NCBI RefSeq assembly: GCF_002101965.1
Contig: NZ_LQQA01000033.1
Coordinates: 744,001 to 808,000, forward strand
DNA length: 64,000 nt
Direction of reading: 5' to 3'
Source of the DNA: Mycolicibacterium wolinskyi
GTDB lineage: Bacteria; Actinomycetota; Actinomycetes; Mycobacteriales; Mycobacteriaceae
Within the stretch, counting starts at the first letter, position 1, and each line of letters begins with the position of its first letter. Made by a program: the position numbers and the translations under genes. The notes under the pieces were generated by a model. The model was not told the origin of the DNA and did no database searches. It saw only the letters and a list, made by a program, of their open reading frames with translations. This document shows positions 10,527 through 20,800 of this stretch, in pieces.

Positions 10527-12257
10527 GTGACGATCGTCGGGGAGTTGGACCGCGCCCGTCACCTTGCGCTGGCCGGCGACGAGGGCTCGGCGCGCGACCT
10601 GCTGGTCGGGCTCCTGCCGAGGATCGAACGGGCCGACCGCGACGATTACGCGCTGGAGGTGTTCGCCCAGCTGGGTGAGATCTACCTCGTGCGCAGCGCC
10701 TATGACGGTGTGGCCGAGAGCATCCGGCGTATCCGCGACTGTCTGGCGATCTACACCGCGATCCGGGCCGGGCGCATGCCCGAAGCCGCGGATCAGGTGA
10801 CGATGACCGACGCCGAGGTCGATCACATGATCCGCCGGTACGCGCGGCGGGCCGACTTCCTGGACGCCGGACTCGCCGCCGCCCAGGGAGATCATGACAG
10901 CGCCGCAACGCATTTGGCCGCGCTGATCGATGCCGATGAAGGTTTCGAGGATCTCGACGTCGAGTACCGACGGCTGGTCTGCCACAGCCGCACATTGGTG
11001 GCGGCGGGGTTGTGCGACGACGACCTGTACGCACGCTCGGTCCCGCTGTGGGACGCCGTGCTCGACGACATCGACCGGCCGGGCGACGGCACGGCCGAGA
11101 CCGATCACCTGTTCGTCACCGGGGCGCTGGGATACGCGCGGTTCTGCGTCGAGTCCGGCCGGCTCGACGAGGCCGAGCCGTGGCTGCGCCGCGCCGGTGC
11201 GAGAGCAGAAGCCCGCGGCTGGCAGCTCGCCGCCGCGCGTTGCAAGCTCGAACGGGCCGCGGCGTGCTGGTCGACGGGTGAGTACGCCGAAACCCAACGG
11301 CTCGTCACCGAGGCGTACCCGGTGATCGCCGATCACGCCAGGGCACACGACGTATCGCGAAGCTGGCTGTACTTCGGGCTGATCCGTTTGGGTATCGGCG
11401 CACTGCAGGAGGCCGACCAGTGCTGGGAGCACGCCGAGCGGCACTGGCGCGAACTCGGCAAACCCCTGCATATCCATCGAATACTGTTGCAGCGCAGTTG
11501 GATCGCGATCTTTCGCGGTGCCTTCGCCGAAGCCAGAGACCTGGTGGGCCAGGCCAGGAAATGGCTCGACACGTCACCCCGGCACAGTTGGCTGCAATAC
11601 GCCCGGCTCGATTCGCACCTCGGCAACATCTGGCGGGCCGAGGCGCTCGCGGAGATGGGACTCGACGGGCTCGGAGAGCCTGGGCAGGACTGGCATCAGG
11701 TCGAGGCCAGGCATGCCGCCGGGACCGGCGTCTTCAGCTGCGAGCCCGGCAGTCCCGAGTATCGCAGCGCCATGGTCAAACTCGAGCGGGCCGCCGATCT
11801 GAAAGTGCCGGCGGCGCTCGCAGTCGATTCGGTGCGCTACACGATCGGCGATGCCGGGGCCCGCATGCGTTGGGCGAGCAGCGTATCCGCGCCGATGCTG
11901 GCCGGTGCGTTCGCAGTCGCCTGGGAGTCCGACAACACCCAGCTGATCTGTGAACTGGTCGAGTATCACAGCGCACGCGGCACTTTCACCCCGGAGCCGG
12001 CACCTCAGCAGGCCGGGGACTGGACCGCCACCGCCACCGCCGCGGTTCCCGTCGAAGCGGAGATGGCACCCGAACTCGCGATCGCCGCGGCCGCCGCGCC
12101 GGTCGGCGGCAGTGTGCTCACACGACTCGGACCGTTGCCGCCGTTGCGGATGGACCCGCACAGCGCGCCGATCCTGAACCGGTACCGCGAACTCGCGATG
12201 CAGCGCTACGGCCGCGAGGTCACGGCACAAGAGACCGAATGGACGACGTGGCCGTGA
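10527..12257 (+). CDS. Helical-repeat (TPR-like) partner of a CHAT protease
   Basis: This 576-residue cytosolic protein is almost entirely paired amphipathic helices resembling degenerate TPRs, for example DRARHLALAGDEGSARDLL, ALGYARFCVESGRLDEAEPW and WIAIFRGAFAEARDLV. An Ala/Pro-rich linker near residue 500 leads to a short conserved-looking tail, LGPLPPLRMDPHSAPI. There is no signal peptide or catalytic motif. CHAT proteases often pair with TPR proteins that sense or deliver substrates. Its stop overlaps the next gene as GTGA. The GTG at 10527 is preferred over one at 10500, which lies within the upstream hairpin. Role inferred. Confidence 0.78.
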   Translation: MTIVGELDRARHLALAGDEGSARDLLVGLLPRIERADRDDYALEVFAQLGEIYLVRSAYDGVAESIRRIRDCLAIYTAIRAGRMPEAADQVTMTDAEVDHMIRRYARRADFLDAGLAAAQGDHDSAATHLAALIDADEGFEDLDVEYRRLVCHSRTLVAAGLCDDDLYARSVPLWDAVLDDIDRPGDGTAETDHLFVTGALGYARFCVESGRLDEAEPWLRRAGARAEARGWQLAAARCKLERAAACWSTGEYAETQRLVTEAYPVIADHARAHDVSRSWLYFGLIRLGIGALQEADQCWEHAERHWRELGKPLHIHRILLQRSWIAIFRGAFAEARDLVGQARKWLDTSPRHSWLQYARLDSHLGNIWRAEALAEMGLDGLGEPGQDWHQVEARHAAGTGVFSCEPGSPEYRSAMVKLERAADLKVPAALAVDSVRYTIGDAGARMRWASSVSAPMLAGAFAVAWESDNTQLICELVEYHSARGTFTPEPAPQQAGDWTATATAAVPVEAEMAPELAIAAAAAPVGGSVLTRLGPLPPLRMDPHSAPILNRYRELAMQRYGREVTAQETEWTTWP

Positions 12258-13456
12258 CACAGACCCTGGTGCTGCGGTTCGCCGACGTCGGCATCGCCAC
12301 ATACGCGACCCTGCGGGTGGTGGGGGACCCGCAGCGGTCGGTCACCTGGGTGGTCGAGGAACCGTATCTGACTGCGGCCTGCGACGCGCTGGACAACGCG
12401 CTGCCCGACCCCTGCGGTTCCGAGACGCCCGCACAGGCCATTCAACGCGCGGTGGCGACCGGGGCTTTCGCCGACCCGGGTGCCGAACTGGATCTGGCCC
12501 GTACGCTCGGGGCCCAGCTGATCGGGGTGGCCGGCTGGCAGCTGCTGGCCGACTGCGTCGCATCGCCGCGGGCCGTGCTGTTCGTGACACCGAGCCCGCG
12601 GCTCGGCCGGGTGCCGTGGGGACAGTTGGCCGTTCCGGGCCCGGACGGATTCCGGTTGATGGAGCTGGTGGACGTGCTGATGGCGGTGCCACCGAACATC
12701 GTGCATGGGCCACGGCGCCCGGCGCGCTGGGCCGAGCGTCGCGACGGCCCGGCGGTCCTGGTCCTCGACCCGCGCATCCCCGGGCAGCGGCCGGATTCCG
12801 CGTTGGGTTCGGTGCTGGGGCGGCCGTCGCCGCAGACGCCGCTGGCTCGTCACTTCAGCGGTTTCACCGGTGAACAGGCATTGCCTGCGGTCGCGGATGC
12901 CGTGGAACTGTTCCGCCGCACCGACACCGACCGGCGCTGGCTTGCCGAGGCCTGTGCGCGTGCCCCGGCGCGGCTGCTCTACGTCGGGCATGCCAGCGCC
13001 GCCGAGCATGACGCCGGCCACGCCGACCGCGCCGCGCTGCACCTGGCCGAGGAACATCCGCTCACCGCGGGCGACGTCATGTCCGTACAGCTGCCCGTCC
13101 CGCCGCGCGTGGGGCTGCTGGCGTGCGCCTCCGGCGGGGACTACCGGTTCGACGAGGCCACCGGCCTGGTCGCGGCGATGATCCTGGGCGGTGCGCAGCT
13201 GGTCACCGCGACCCTGTGGTCGCTGCCGACGACTGCGGGCTACCGTCAATTCGCACCGCGTCCAACGGATTCCGCCGTCGATCCGATGGCCGACATCGTC
13301 GTGGGCGTCGACCTCGCGCATCGCGAGGACGATGCGGGCGTCGCGGTGAACCGCTGGCAACGTGCGCAGTTGCGGCGTTGGCGAGCCGGAGACGCCACCG
13401 CGAGCCCGCTGTACTGGGCAGCGCTCGCCACCTTTGCGGTCGACGGCGCCCGCTGA
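12254..13456 (+). CDS. CHAT-domain (caspase-like) protease
   Basis: The 400-residue protein carries a CHAT domain over its C-terminal two thirds. Visible marks are the entry strand LGRVPWGQL, catalytic His246 in LLYVGHAS, catalytic Cys291 in VGLLACASGG, and the following AMILGGAQLVTATLWSLP segment typical of CHAT/caspase folds. This gives a plausible intact Cys-His dyad. The N-terminal ~100 residues are unassigned. The start at 12254 makes a GTGA overlap with the helical-repeat gene; an ATG 15 nt upstream is the alternative. Known CHAT proteases cleave effectors in conflict systems, but the substrate here is unknown. Confidence 0.85.
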   Translation: MTQTLVLRFADVGIATYATLRVVGDPQRSVTWVVEEPYLTAACDALDNALPDPCGSETPAQAIQRAVATGAFADPGAELDLARTLGAQLIGVAGWQLLADCVASPRAVLFVTPSPRLGRVPWGQLAVPGPDGFRLMELVDVLMAVPPNIVHGPRRPARWAERRDGPAVLVLDPRIPGQRPDSALGSVLGRPSPQTPLARHFSGFTGEQALPAVADAVELFRRTDTDRRWLAEACARAPARLLYVGHASAAEHDAGHADRAALHLAEEHPLTAGDVMSVQLPVPPRVGLLACASGGDYRFDEATGLVAAMILGGAQLVTATLWSLPTTAGYRQFAPRPTDSAVDPMADIVVGVDLAHREDDAGVAVNRWQRAQLRRWRAGDATASPLYWAALATFAVDGAR

Positions 13457-13459
13457 CAC

Positions 13460-13912
13460 TCACCCCGGCGATACGCACACTGCGATGGCGCTCTCGTCGC
13501 CGGGCCGGAAGTACGTGTCGATCACGCTGCCCGGCGTCACCTTCCGCAACGACGACGCCGGTATCAACGCCGTCTGGTGGGCCGGGAACTGCCCGCCGCC
13601 GGGCCTGCTGACCATGAGGTCGAGCTCGACCTCACGAAAATCCTCCCGCATGGCGCCGGTGGGACGCATGCCGGTGACGATCCCGCGGGACCGGATTCCG
13701 TTGCGTATCAACGCGAGCTGCGTGCTCGTCAGCAAGCCTTTGCGGATCAGCATGAGGTCGAACTCGGCCACGAGCTCCTCGATGGTCGCCAGTCGCTCGG
13801 TGGCCTCGTCGTCGGGGCGAGCGCAGCGGGTACGGCGGGCAGCGGCGAGCACGGCACTGGCGGCCCCACCGCACAGCAAGCACAGGGCGGTGATCATCAT
13901 GGCGTCGGTCAT
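13460..13912 (-). CDS. Single-pass membrane protein of the CHAT cassette, unknown
   Basis: The 150-residue protein starts with one strong hydrophobic helix (residues 4-25, MITALCLLCGGAASAVLAAA) followed by RRTR, so the rest should be cytosolic. A helical segment with ATIEELVAEFDLMLIRKG comes next, then a compact beta-rich tail with IDTYFRPGDES. I recognise no family. It ends 3 bp from the CHAT stop (convergent) and starts 64 bp from the next plus-strand gene (divergent), so it sits inside the cassette. It could be a membrane target, anchor or regulator; this is speculation. Confidence 0.7.
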   Translation of the reverse strand: MTDAMMITALCLLCGGAASAVLAAARRTRCARPDDEATERLATIEELVAEFDLMLIRKGLLTSTQLALIRNGIRSRGIVTGMRPTGAMREDFREVELDLMVSRPGGGQFPAHQTALIPASSLRKVTPGSVIDTYFRPGDESAIAVCVSPG

Positions 13913-13963
13913 GCGATGAGCATCGGGCCGGGTGCGAGCTACCGAACCCAAGTTGGGCCGCTC

Positions 13964-13969
13964 TATCCT
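13964..13969 (+). promoter_or_regulatory. Candidate -10 (TATCCT) for a leaderless start at 13977
   Basis: TATCCT fits TANNNT and ends 7 nt before the GTG at 13977, in the short gap between the divergent membrane-protein and helical-protein genes. Confidence 0.4.
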
Positions 13970-13976
13970 GGTGCCG

Positions 13977-15308
13977 GTGAGCACCGGTTCCGACACAGCG
14001 TCCGCCGGCGCGACGGACCGGGTGAACACCGCCCAACCCCGCCGTGCGGTGATCGACCGGGCCTGGCGCGCGATCGGCCCCGGGGTCGAGGTGCTCAGCG
14101 GCGACGACGGCGGCCCGTTGCGGCGGACCGTCAAGCGGATCATCGACCCGCTCGTGCTGCGGCTGCGCAGCAACACGCAATACTCGGCGGCCGTGCTCGA
14201 CGCCGAAGTGGCCGACGCGATGTACGCCACGATCGTGGGGCACACAGCCCAGTTGCGTGCCGCCGCCGCATGGTTCGTCCTGCTCAAGCAGGAGCGACGG
14301 CGTCAGCGCATCACGACGGGCAACGCGCAGGAACTGTATTTCCCAGTGTGTTTCGAACTCGCGGTCACCGACGGCGCCCCGGCCGCAGACGCGTCGAGCA
14401 CCGCGGCCACGGTGCTCGCCGACATCCACGAAGGCCGCGACCGAACCGCGATCGAGGTGCTCAACCGGTACGTGCGCGACCCGCAGGTGCTCGCGAAGCT
14501 GCGGCGCCAACTCGATCGCAGCTGGAGCGATGTACAGCCGACGCCCGCCATCACCGGCCCGTTCTTCGCCGGGCTCGCGACGGTGCTCGGCCCGGCCGAC
14601 AGCCACCGCGCCGCGATGGCGCGCCAGCGCGTGTGGTCGGCCCTGGTCGCCGACGCCACCCCGTACAACCTCGGCGCGAAGGCACGCCGTTCGGTCGGGC
14701 TGCCGTGGTCGCTCGTCGACATCGGGCTGTGTTCGATTGCGCCGCAACAGCCTCCGGTGATCGACGGGGAGACCGAGGGGGACCGGCCGCTGGACCGCAG
14801 CGTGGTCGATCGGGTGCGGGCAACCCTGCGGCGCGCGCTCGACCGCGACGAGTTGCCCGACGTTCCGCTGCTGTGCGCCGAGGAGGTCGACCGGGCCTGC
14901 GCCCCGTGGGGCCTGCTGGCCGAGGACAAGCAGGCCGGCCTGCTCACCGGTATCGAGGTCGCGGTCGATCTGCGGCCGTTGGCGCCGCACACATCGGCCC
15001 GATATGAGCTGTCCGGGCGGATCCAGGCGCGACTGGCCAAGGAGGCCTACGTCTTGCACGCCCGTCGCTATCTGGCCGACGGCGGTCCCATCCACCCGCG
15101 CCAGCAGCAGGTGGTCGACGATCTCGGCGCGTTCGCCCGGCCGTACCTGAGCCGGCTGTGGGCGCGGTTGCACGGTCGCGACGTCTGGCAGGAATCCTGC
15201 GAGGACGTCGATGACATGCGGTCGGTGCTGGAGGGCGTGGCGAGATCGGTGAGTCTCGACCACCGGCAGCGCATCAAGGCGATGCTGGAAGTGCAGGTAG
15301 CCGGATGA
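13977..15308 (+). CDS. Unknown helical cytosolic protein of the CHAT cassette
   Basis: About 443 residues, largely alpha-helical and arginine-rich, with no signal peptide, membrane segment or recognised catalytic motif. Distinct blocks include LRRTVKRIIDPLVLRLRSNTQYS, AAAWFVLLKQERRRQR, and ELYFPVCFELAV. The last third includes PWGLLAEDKQAGLLTGIE. I do not recognise the family. The start is chosen at GTG 13977 because a -10-like TATCCT lies 7 nt before it; GTGs at 13932 and 13971 are alternatives. Its stop overlaps the next gene as ATGA, so the two products are probably made together. Confidence 0.7.
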   Translation: MSTGSDTASAGATDRVNTAQPRRAVIDRAWRAIGPGVEVLSGDDGGPLRRTVKRIIDPLVLRLRSNTQYSAAVLDAEVADAMYATIVGHTAQLRAAAAWFVLLKQERRRQRITTGNAQELYFPVCFELAVTDGAPAADASSTAATVLADIHEGRDRTAIEVLNRYVRDPQVLAKLRRQLDRSWSDVQPTPAITGPFFAGLATVLGPADSHRAAMARQRVWSALVADATPYNLGAKARRSVGLPWSLVDIGLCSIAPQQPPVIDGETEGDRPLDRSVVDRVRATLRRALDRDELPDVPLLCAEEVDRACAPWGLLAEDKQAGLLTGIEVAVDLRPLAPHTSARYELSGRIQARLAKEAYVLHARRYLADGGPIHPRQQQVVDDLGAFARPYLSRLWARLHGRDVWQESCEDVDDMRSVLEGVARSVSLDHRQRIKAMLEVQVAG

Positions 15309-16399
15309 CTTCGATGACACTGCGGATCGACTCCGGCTTGTGGAGCACCGGATCGCTGCCCGACCCGCCACCGCTTCTCGCCCTCCTCGAGGTCAGCGGG
15401 GCCGTGCTGTCCTGGACGGTGGACGCCGATCCGGCCGAACCGCCGGTGATCGCGTTCACCGATCCGCTACGGGCCGACTGGCTTTGGCGCGTGCTCGGGG
15501 AAGCCGGCCACGTCGCCGTCGTCGATGCCCTGCGGTACCGCCACTCGGGAGAGCCATTCGACCTGACCGGCGTCGCGGTACAGGCAGGCTCGGTGGCCGC
15601 GGCCCGCAGACTGGCCATCGGGCACTGGTTGCGGCGTTGGTGGCCGGCCAGTGCTCGCGACGGCATCGCGGCACTCGACCCGGCCGTGTTGGACGCCGAG
15701 ATCGCGCTGCTGACCGTGGCAGCCGAGGACTACTTCACCGACGACACCCTCGATGCCGAGGTGGCCGGCCTGCTACAGCCGCATATCCCGGCACTGAACG
15801 CCCTTGCCGCACAAGGCGACCCGCGGGTAATCGCGATGGTGGACGACTGCCGCGAGCTGGCCGCCGAGATCGGCGTGACCTGGGTCGCCGACATGGCCGA
15901 CGTGCGGCGCCGGGACGACTACGCCCTGGCGGCCGGGGCCGGCGGATCGTCGTCGCGGGACGCGATCGCCGTCGGCGTCGCGACCGTCAACTGGTCGGCG
16001 GTGCCGCCGGGTGTCTTCGACGCGGCTGAGGGCACGGTCGAATGGTCGGTCGTCGCCACGCCCGGAACCGTGAATGTCGTTGTGCACGTCGCGGTGTCGG
16101 GTCCGAATCACGCCGCGGGTATCGGCGCGCAGGTACGCTGCGGCGACCATCGTGGCGCCGGGGTGCTCGACGACGCCGGGCGTGCGGTGCTGCCGGTGTT
16201 CGGCTCTGATGGTCAAGCGCTGACCGAAACCCAGGCCTGGAACGTGGACTGGTCGTCAGCCGACGTCCGGATCGGCGCGGCCGCCACCGAATCCGCCGAG
16301 ACCCGGGACCGGGTGCGGGCGTTCGCCCGAGCTCGCCTCGCCGCACCGCGAGACGATGCCTACCTGGCCGAGATCCTGGCCGCCGAATCCGATTACTGA
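15305..16399 (+). CDS. Unknown two-domain protein of the CHAT cassette
   Basis: A 364-residue acidic protein. Residues 1-215 are mixed alpha/beta with tryptophan-rich stretches (LRADWLWRVLGEAG, GHWLRRWWPASA). Residues 225-330 look like a beta-sandwich, with VEWSVVATPGTVNVVVHVAVSG. The tail is a charged helix. There is no signal peptide. It is translationally coupled (ATGA) to the preceding helical protein and ends 7 bp from the convergent esterase. The sandwich resembles recognition or adaptor modules, which in a CHAT locus might sense a ligand; this is inference and I do not recognise a named family. Confidence 0.7.
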   Translation: MTSMTLRIDSGLWSTGSLPDPPPLLALLEVSGAVLSWTVDADPAEPPVIAFTDPLRADWLWRVLGEAGHVAVVDALRYRHSGEPFDLTGVAVQAGSVAAARRLAIGHWLRRWWPASARDGIAALDPAVLDAEIALLTVAAEDYFTDDTLDAEVAGLLQPHIPALNALAAQGDPRVIAMVDDCRELAAEIGVTWVADMADVRRRDDYALAAGAGGSSSRDAIAVGVATVNWSAVPPGVFDAAEGTVEWSVVATPGTVNVVVHVAVSGPNHAAGIGAQVRCGDHRGAGVLDDAGRAVLPVFGSDGQALTETQAWNVDWSSADVRIGAAATESAETRDRVRAFARARLAAPRDDAYLAEILAAESDY

Positions 16400-16406
16400 G
16401 GCGCTG

Positions 16407-17768
16407 CTACTTGGCGGCCGTCTGCACGTACGCAGGCGAGGCGGGCTGAGCGGGCAGTCCGATGGCGGGCACCTGCGGCGTCCCGATGGCACCCGCCAGC
16501 CAGGGCAGGGCCGCCGAGAACGCGCGGGTGGCGAACGGCCAGTCGTGGGTGCCGGGTTGACTCACCACCGCGCACGCGATGCCGTGCGCAGAACCCAACG
16601 CGCACAGCGAGTCTGCGGCACGGGCCTGGTCGTTGGACCGGCCCGCGGGTTTGACGGTCGCCTGCGAGTCGTTGACGTCGAACCAGCCCGCCACGCCCTG
16701 GTACTGGCCGTGCCGGTTGATGACCGTGGTCGGATCGAACGCGTCCCAGGCGGCGGCGTTGCCACCGAACAGCCGCTCGATGGTCTGGGCCTTGGTACCC
16801 GAATTCGGTCCGAGGTCACCCGCGATGTCGACGAACGCGCTGAAGAGATCGGGGTGCATGACCGCCAGATCGACCGCACACGTGCCGCCCATCGACCAGC
16901 CGACGATGCCCCAATTGGCCGCGGCCGGGCTCACCCCGTAGTGGGCATTCATGTACGGCACGACATCCTTGGTGAGGTGATCGGCGGCATTGCCCCGGAT
17001 GCCGTTGACGCATTCGGTGTCGTTGTTGAACGCGCCGCCCGGGTCGACGAACACGAGCACCGGCGCGTAACCGTGGTGGGCGCCGGCGAATTCGTCCATC
17101 GTCTTGATGACGTTGCCCGCCCGCATCCAGTCCGCAGGCGTATTGAACTCGCCACCGATCATCATGACCGTCGGGAGCTTGGGCGGGGGATTGGTCCCGA
17201 ACCACGCCGGCGGTAGATAGACGTACTCGCCCCGATGCCGGAAACCCGATGCCGTATTGGGGATTTCGACAGGGACGACGGTGCCTTTGACCGGGATCGA
17301 GCCCTCCTGCTGCATGGCGGCGACGGTGACCAGATCGGTCTCGTCGGGCAGTGGCCCCGCCGTCAACTGGTTCCACGCGGTCTGAACCCACGGGAAATAG
17401 CCCACCCACAGGTTCAGGGCCAGCGCCGCACACAACACGCTGAGCGGGATCGCCAGTGCCGAGGCGCCGCGCCGCCACCACCGGCTACCGCGCCAACCCG
17501 CGACCAGAACCACGACGGCCGCCCCGCTCACCGCGACCCACACCCACAGCGACCGCGGCGCCGGGTTACCGGCCAGTCCTTCGCTCTGGATGTACCAGTA
17601 GGTGCCTGCCGCGAGAACACCGCCGACGAGGGCGGCCACCGGAAGCCAGACGCGTTGCCAGCGCCAGGCGCGCCAGCCGATCGCGGCGATCAGGACCGCG
17701 ACGGTGACGGCCTGCACAGTCGTCGGGACCCAGCCGTGCATCAGCGACAGATGGTGGTTGAAGGTCAC
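16407..17768 (-). CDS. Membrane-anchored esterase (Rv1639c-like)
   Basis: The 453-residue protein has about four membrane helices in its first 130 residues, then an extracytoplasmic alpha/beta-hydrolase domain of the esterase D / mycolyltransferase-like family. The nucleophile elbow is GWSMGG with Ser292. The acid is probably in the FDPTTVIN-VNDS region and the histidine in PGTHDWPFATRAF. Substrate is unknown; a lipid or cell-wall ester is likely from its location. It starts 47 bp after lysX on the same strand, the same order as Rv1640c-Rv1639c, so co-transcription is probable. GTG start. Confidence 0.85.
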   Translation of the reverse strand: MTFNHHLSLMHGWVPTTVQAVTVAVLIAAIGWRAWRWQRVWLPVAALVGGVLAAGTYWYIQSEGLAGNPAPRSLWVWVAVSGAAVVVLVAGWRGSRWWRRGASALAIPLSVLCAALALNLWVGYFPWVQTAWNQLTAGPLPDETDLVTVAAMQQEGSIPVKGTVVPVEIPNTASGFRHRGEYVYLPPAWFGTNPPPKLPTVMMIGGEFNTPADWMRAGNVIKTMDEFAGAHHGYAPVLVFVDPGGAFNNDTECVNGIRGNAADHLTKDVVPYMNAHYGVSPAAANWGIVGWSMGGTCAVDLAVMHPDLFSAFVDIAGDLGPNSGTKAQTIERLFGGNAAAWDAFDPTTVINRHGQYQGVAGWFDVNDSQATVKPAGRSNDQARAADSLCALGSAHGIACAVVSQPGTHDWPFATRAFSAALPWLAGAIGTPQVPAIGLPAQPASPAYVQTAAK

Positions 17769-17815
17769 CGGCTAATCGTGGCCGCAGATCCTTGCGGTCG
17801 GCTGTGAGCTTGCTG

Positions 17816-20800
17816 TCACCGCGGTTTGGCCAACGGGAACGGCAAGGTTTCGCGGATGCTGCGCCCGGTGATCAGCATGACCACGCGGTCCACTCCCATG
17901 CCGAGCCCGCCGGTCGGTGGCATCGCGTACTCCATGGCCTGCAGGAAATCCTCATCGAGTTCCATGGCCTCCGGATCGCCGCCCGCGGCCAGCAGTGACT
18001 GCTCCTGGAGCCGGCGCCGTTGCTCGACCGGGTCGGTGAGTTCGCTGTACGCCGTGCCCAACTCGACACCCCAGGCCACCAGGTCCCACCGCTCGGCCAC
18101 TCCGGGGATGCTGCGATGCGGCCGGGTCAGCGGCGACACCGAGGTCGGGAAGTCCTTGTAGAACGTGGGTTCGGTGGTCTGGTCCTCGACCAGGTGCTCG
18201 TACATCTCCAGCACCACGGCACCGGCGTCCCAGTGCGTGAGATACGGAATGCCTGCGGAATCGCACAGCCGGCGCAGCGTCGCCAGGTCGGTTTCGGCGG
18301 TGATGTGCTCGCCGATGGCCTCCGATACCGCGTCGTGCACGGTCTTGACGGCCCACTCGCCCGAGATGTCGACAGGTTCGAGCACGCCGTCTTCCCGCGG
18401 CCGCAGGAAGACGTGCGCCCCGTTGGCGGCCTGTGCCGCGTTCTGGATGAGTTCGCGGCAGCCGTCGATCCAGACGTGGTAATCGGCGTGGGCCTGGTAG
18501 GCCTCCAGCAGCGTGAACTCCGGGTTGTGGCTGAAGTCCACGCCCTCGTTGCGGAATGCCCGCCCCAGCTCGAAAACCCGCTCGACCCCGCCCACGCACA
18601 ACCGCTTGAGGTAGAGCTCCGGCGCGATCCGCAGATACAGATCGAGGTCGTAGGCGTTGATGTGGGTCAGGAACGGTCGGGCGTTGGCGCCGCCGTGGAT
18701 CTGCTGCAGGATCGGGGTCTCCACTTCGAGAAAACCCTTGGCGTACAGCGTTTCCCGGATGGCATGCAGCGCACCGCTGCGAGCCCGGATGAGATCACGG
18801 GCCTCGGTGTTGACGGCAAGGTCCACGTAGCGGGCCCGCACCCGCGCCTCCTGGTCGGTCAGGCCCTTCCATTTGTCCGGCAGCGGGCGCAGGCATTTGC
18901 CGATCAGCCGCCACCTGGTCACGATCAGCGACCGGGTGCCGTTGCGGCTCACACCGATCGATCCGGTCACCTCGACCAGGTCGCCCAGATCGATGGTCGC
19001 GGTGAAGTCGGCGGTGTTTCCATCGGTCAGCTGCGAATTGTCCAGCAGGAGTTGCACTTCACCCGACCAGTCGCGCAACTGCGCGAACAGCACGCCACCG
19101 TAGTCGCGTACCCGCAGCACGCGGCCCGCCACCGTCAGGGCCTCGCCGTCGGCGGTGTCGAGCGCGGCCGCGACGGTGTGGCTCGGAGCCTGGCCGACCG
19201 GGTAGGCATCGACACCCTTGTCCTGCAACGCCTTGAGCTTGGCCATGCGTACGCGCACCTGTTCGGGCAGCCGTGGCGGCTCGGTGTCGTCGGTGGTGTC
19301 GGCTTCGATCCCGGCCATGTCGGGCGTGCTGCCGTCGCGGTGCAACCGTCCGGACTGGACGAGATCGGCCGGTGCGGCGACATGGTCGCCGGTGTGCTGC
19401 TTGTTGCGCCGGGAGAACGGCAGCACGAGAAAGCCTTCGGCGATCACCGACGCCACTCCGACCCGGGGGACCAGGCGGGCGTCCTCGTAGCACGCGTAGC
19501 GCGGCACCCATTCCGGCTGGTATTTCATGTTCGAGCGGTACAGCGTCTCCAGCTGCCACCACCGCGAAAAGAACACCAGCAGCCCGCGCCACATCCGTGC
19601 CACCGGCCCGGCACCGAGCTGGGCACCCTGCTCGAAGGCCGATCGGAACATCGCGAAGTTGAGCGAAATACGGCTGACCCCAATGTCTTCGGACTGCATG
19701 CACAGTTCGCTGACCATGAGCTCGATGGTGCCGTTCGGGGATTGTGGCGAGCGGCGCATGACGTCGAGCGAGACGCCGTTCGAACCCCACGGCACCAGCG
19801 ACAGCATCGCGACCACAGCGTCTTTGTGCCCGTCGTTCTGTACGGCCTCGACCAGCAGGCAGTCGCCGTCGGCGGGATCGCCCAGCCGGCCCAGCGCCAT
19901 CGAGAAACCGCGTTCGGTCTCGGTGTCGCGCCAGGCGTCGGCGCGTTCGATCACCGCGGCCATCTCGGCCTCGGACAGTTCCCGGTGGCGCCGGATCCGC
20001 ACCGAGGCGCCGGCCCGGCGTGCGCGCGTCACGGCTTGGCGCACCGCGCGCATATCGGGCCCGGACAGCCGGAAGTTCTCCGGATGCAGGATGGCCTCGT
20101 CGCCGAGCTGCAGCGCGTTGAGCCCCGCCGCACGAAACGCCTCGGCAGCCGTCGAACTCGCACCCATCACGCCCGGTGCCCAACCGTAGGTCTGGCACAA
20201 CTGCAACCAGGCTTCGATGGCCTGCGGCCAGGCTTTCGGATCGCCGACGGGGTCGCCGCTGGCGAGGCAGACCCCGATCTCCACGCGGTAGGTGACGGCG
20301 GCCCGGCCGTTCGGTGCGAACACCACGGACTTGTCGCGGCGGGTCGCGAAGTAGCCGAGCGAATCGTTCTTCCCGTACAGCGTCAGCAGGCCGCGGATGG
20401 CCGATTCGTCCTCACCGGTGAGGGCGTTGGTGGCCCGCTGCGACTGGAACAGCACGATCGCCGCGGCGATCAGCGCCAGCGCGCCGAACAGGCCGAAGAT
20501 GTCGTTGAGGAACGTGTGCGAGTACCCCTCGAACACTTCGGTCGGCACGGTCGCGAAACCGCTGACGCGGTTGATCGCGTAGGGCAGCCGCCATTCCGGC
20601 GCCAGTGTGCCGGGGAACAGCTCGAGCAGGCCCCACGCCGCCAGGATGCCGATCGCCATCCCGGCCACGAGCACCACGGCCGATTTGAACAGCGCGCCGC
20701 GGCGCACTTTGGCCCAGAACTGGTTGCGGGCCAGCACGAGGAACGCGATCGCCGCGGCGTGGAACACCAGGCCGATCGATTCGCCGACGTCTTCGGCGGC

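Noticed and set aside
13632..15371. Large minus-strand open frame opposite the cassette protein at 13977-15308
   Set aside because: The plus-strand frame has the ATGA coupling to its neighbour, GC-3 pattern and plausible protein composition; the minus frame is rich in Arg, His and Gly and has no partner.
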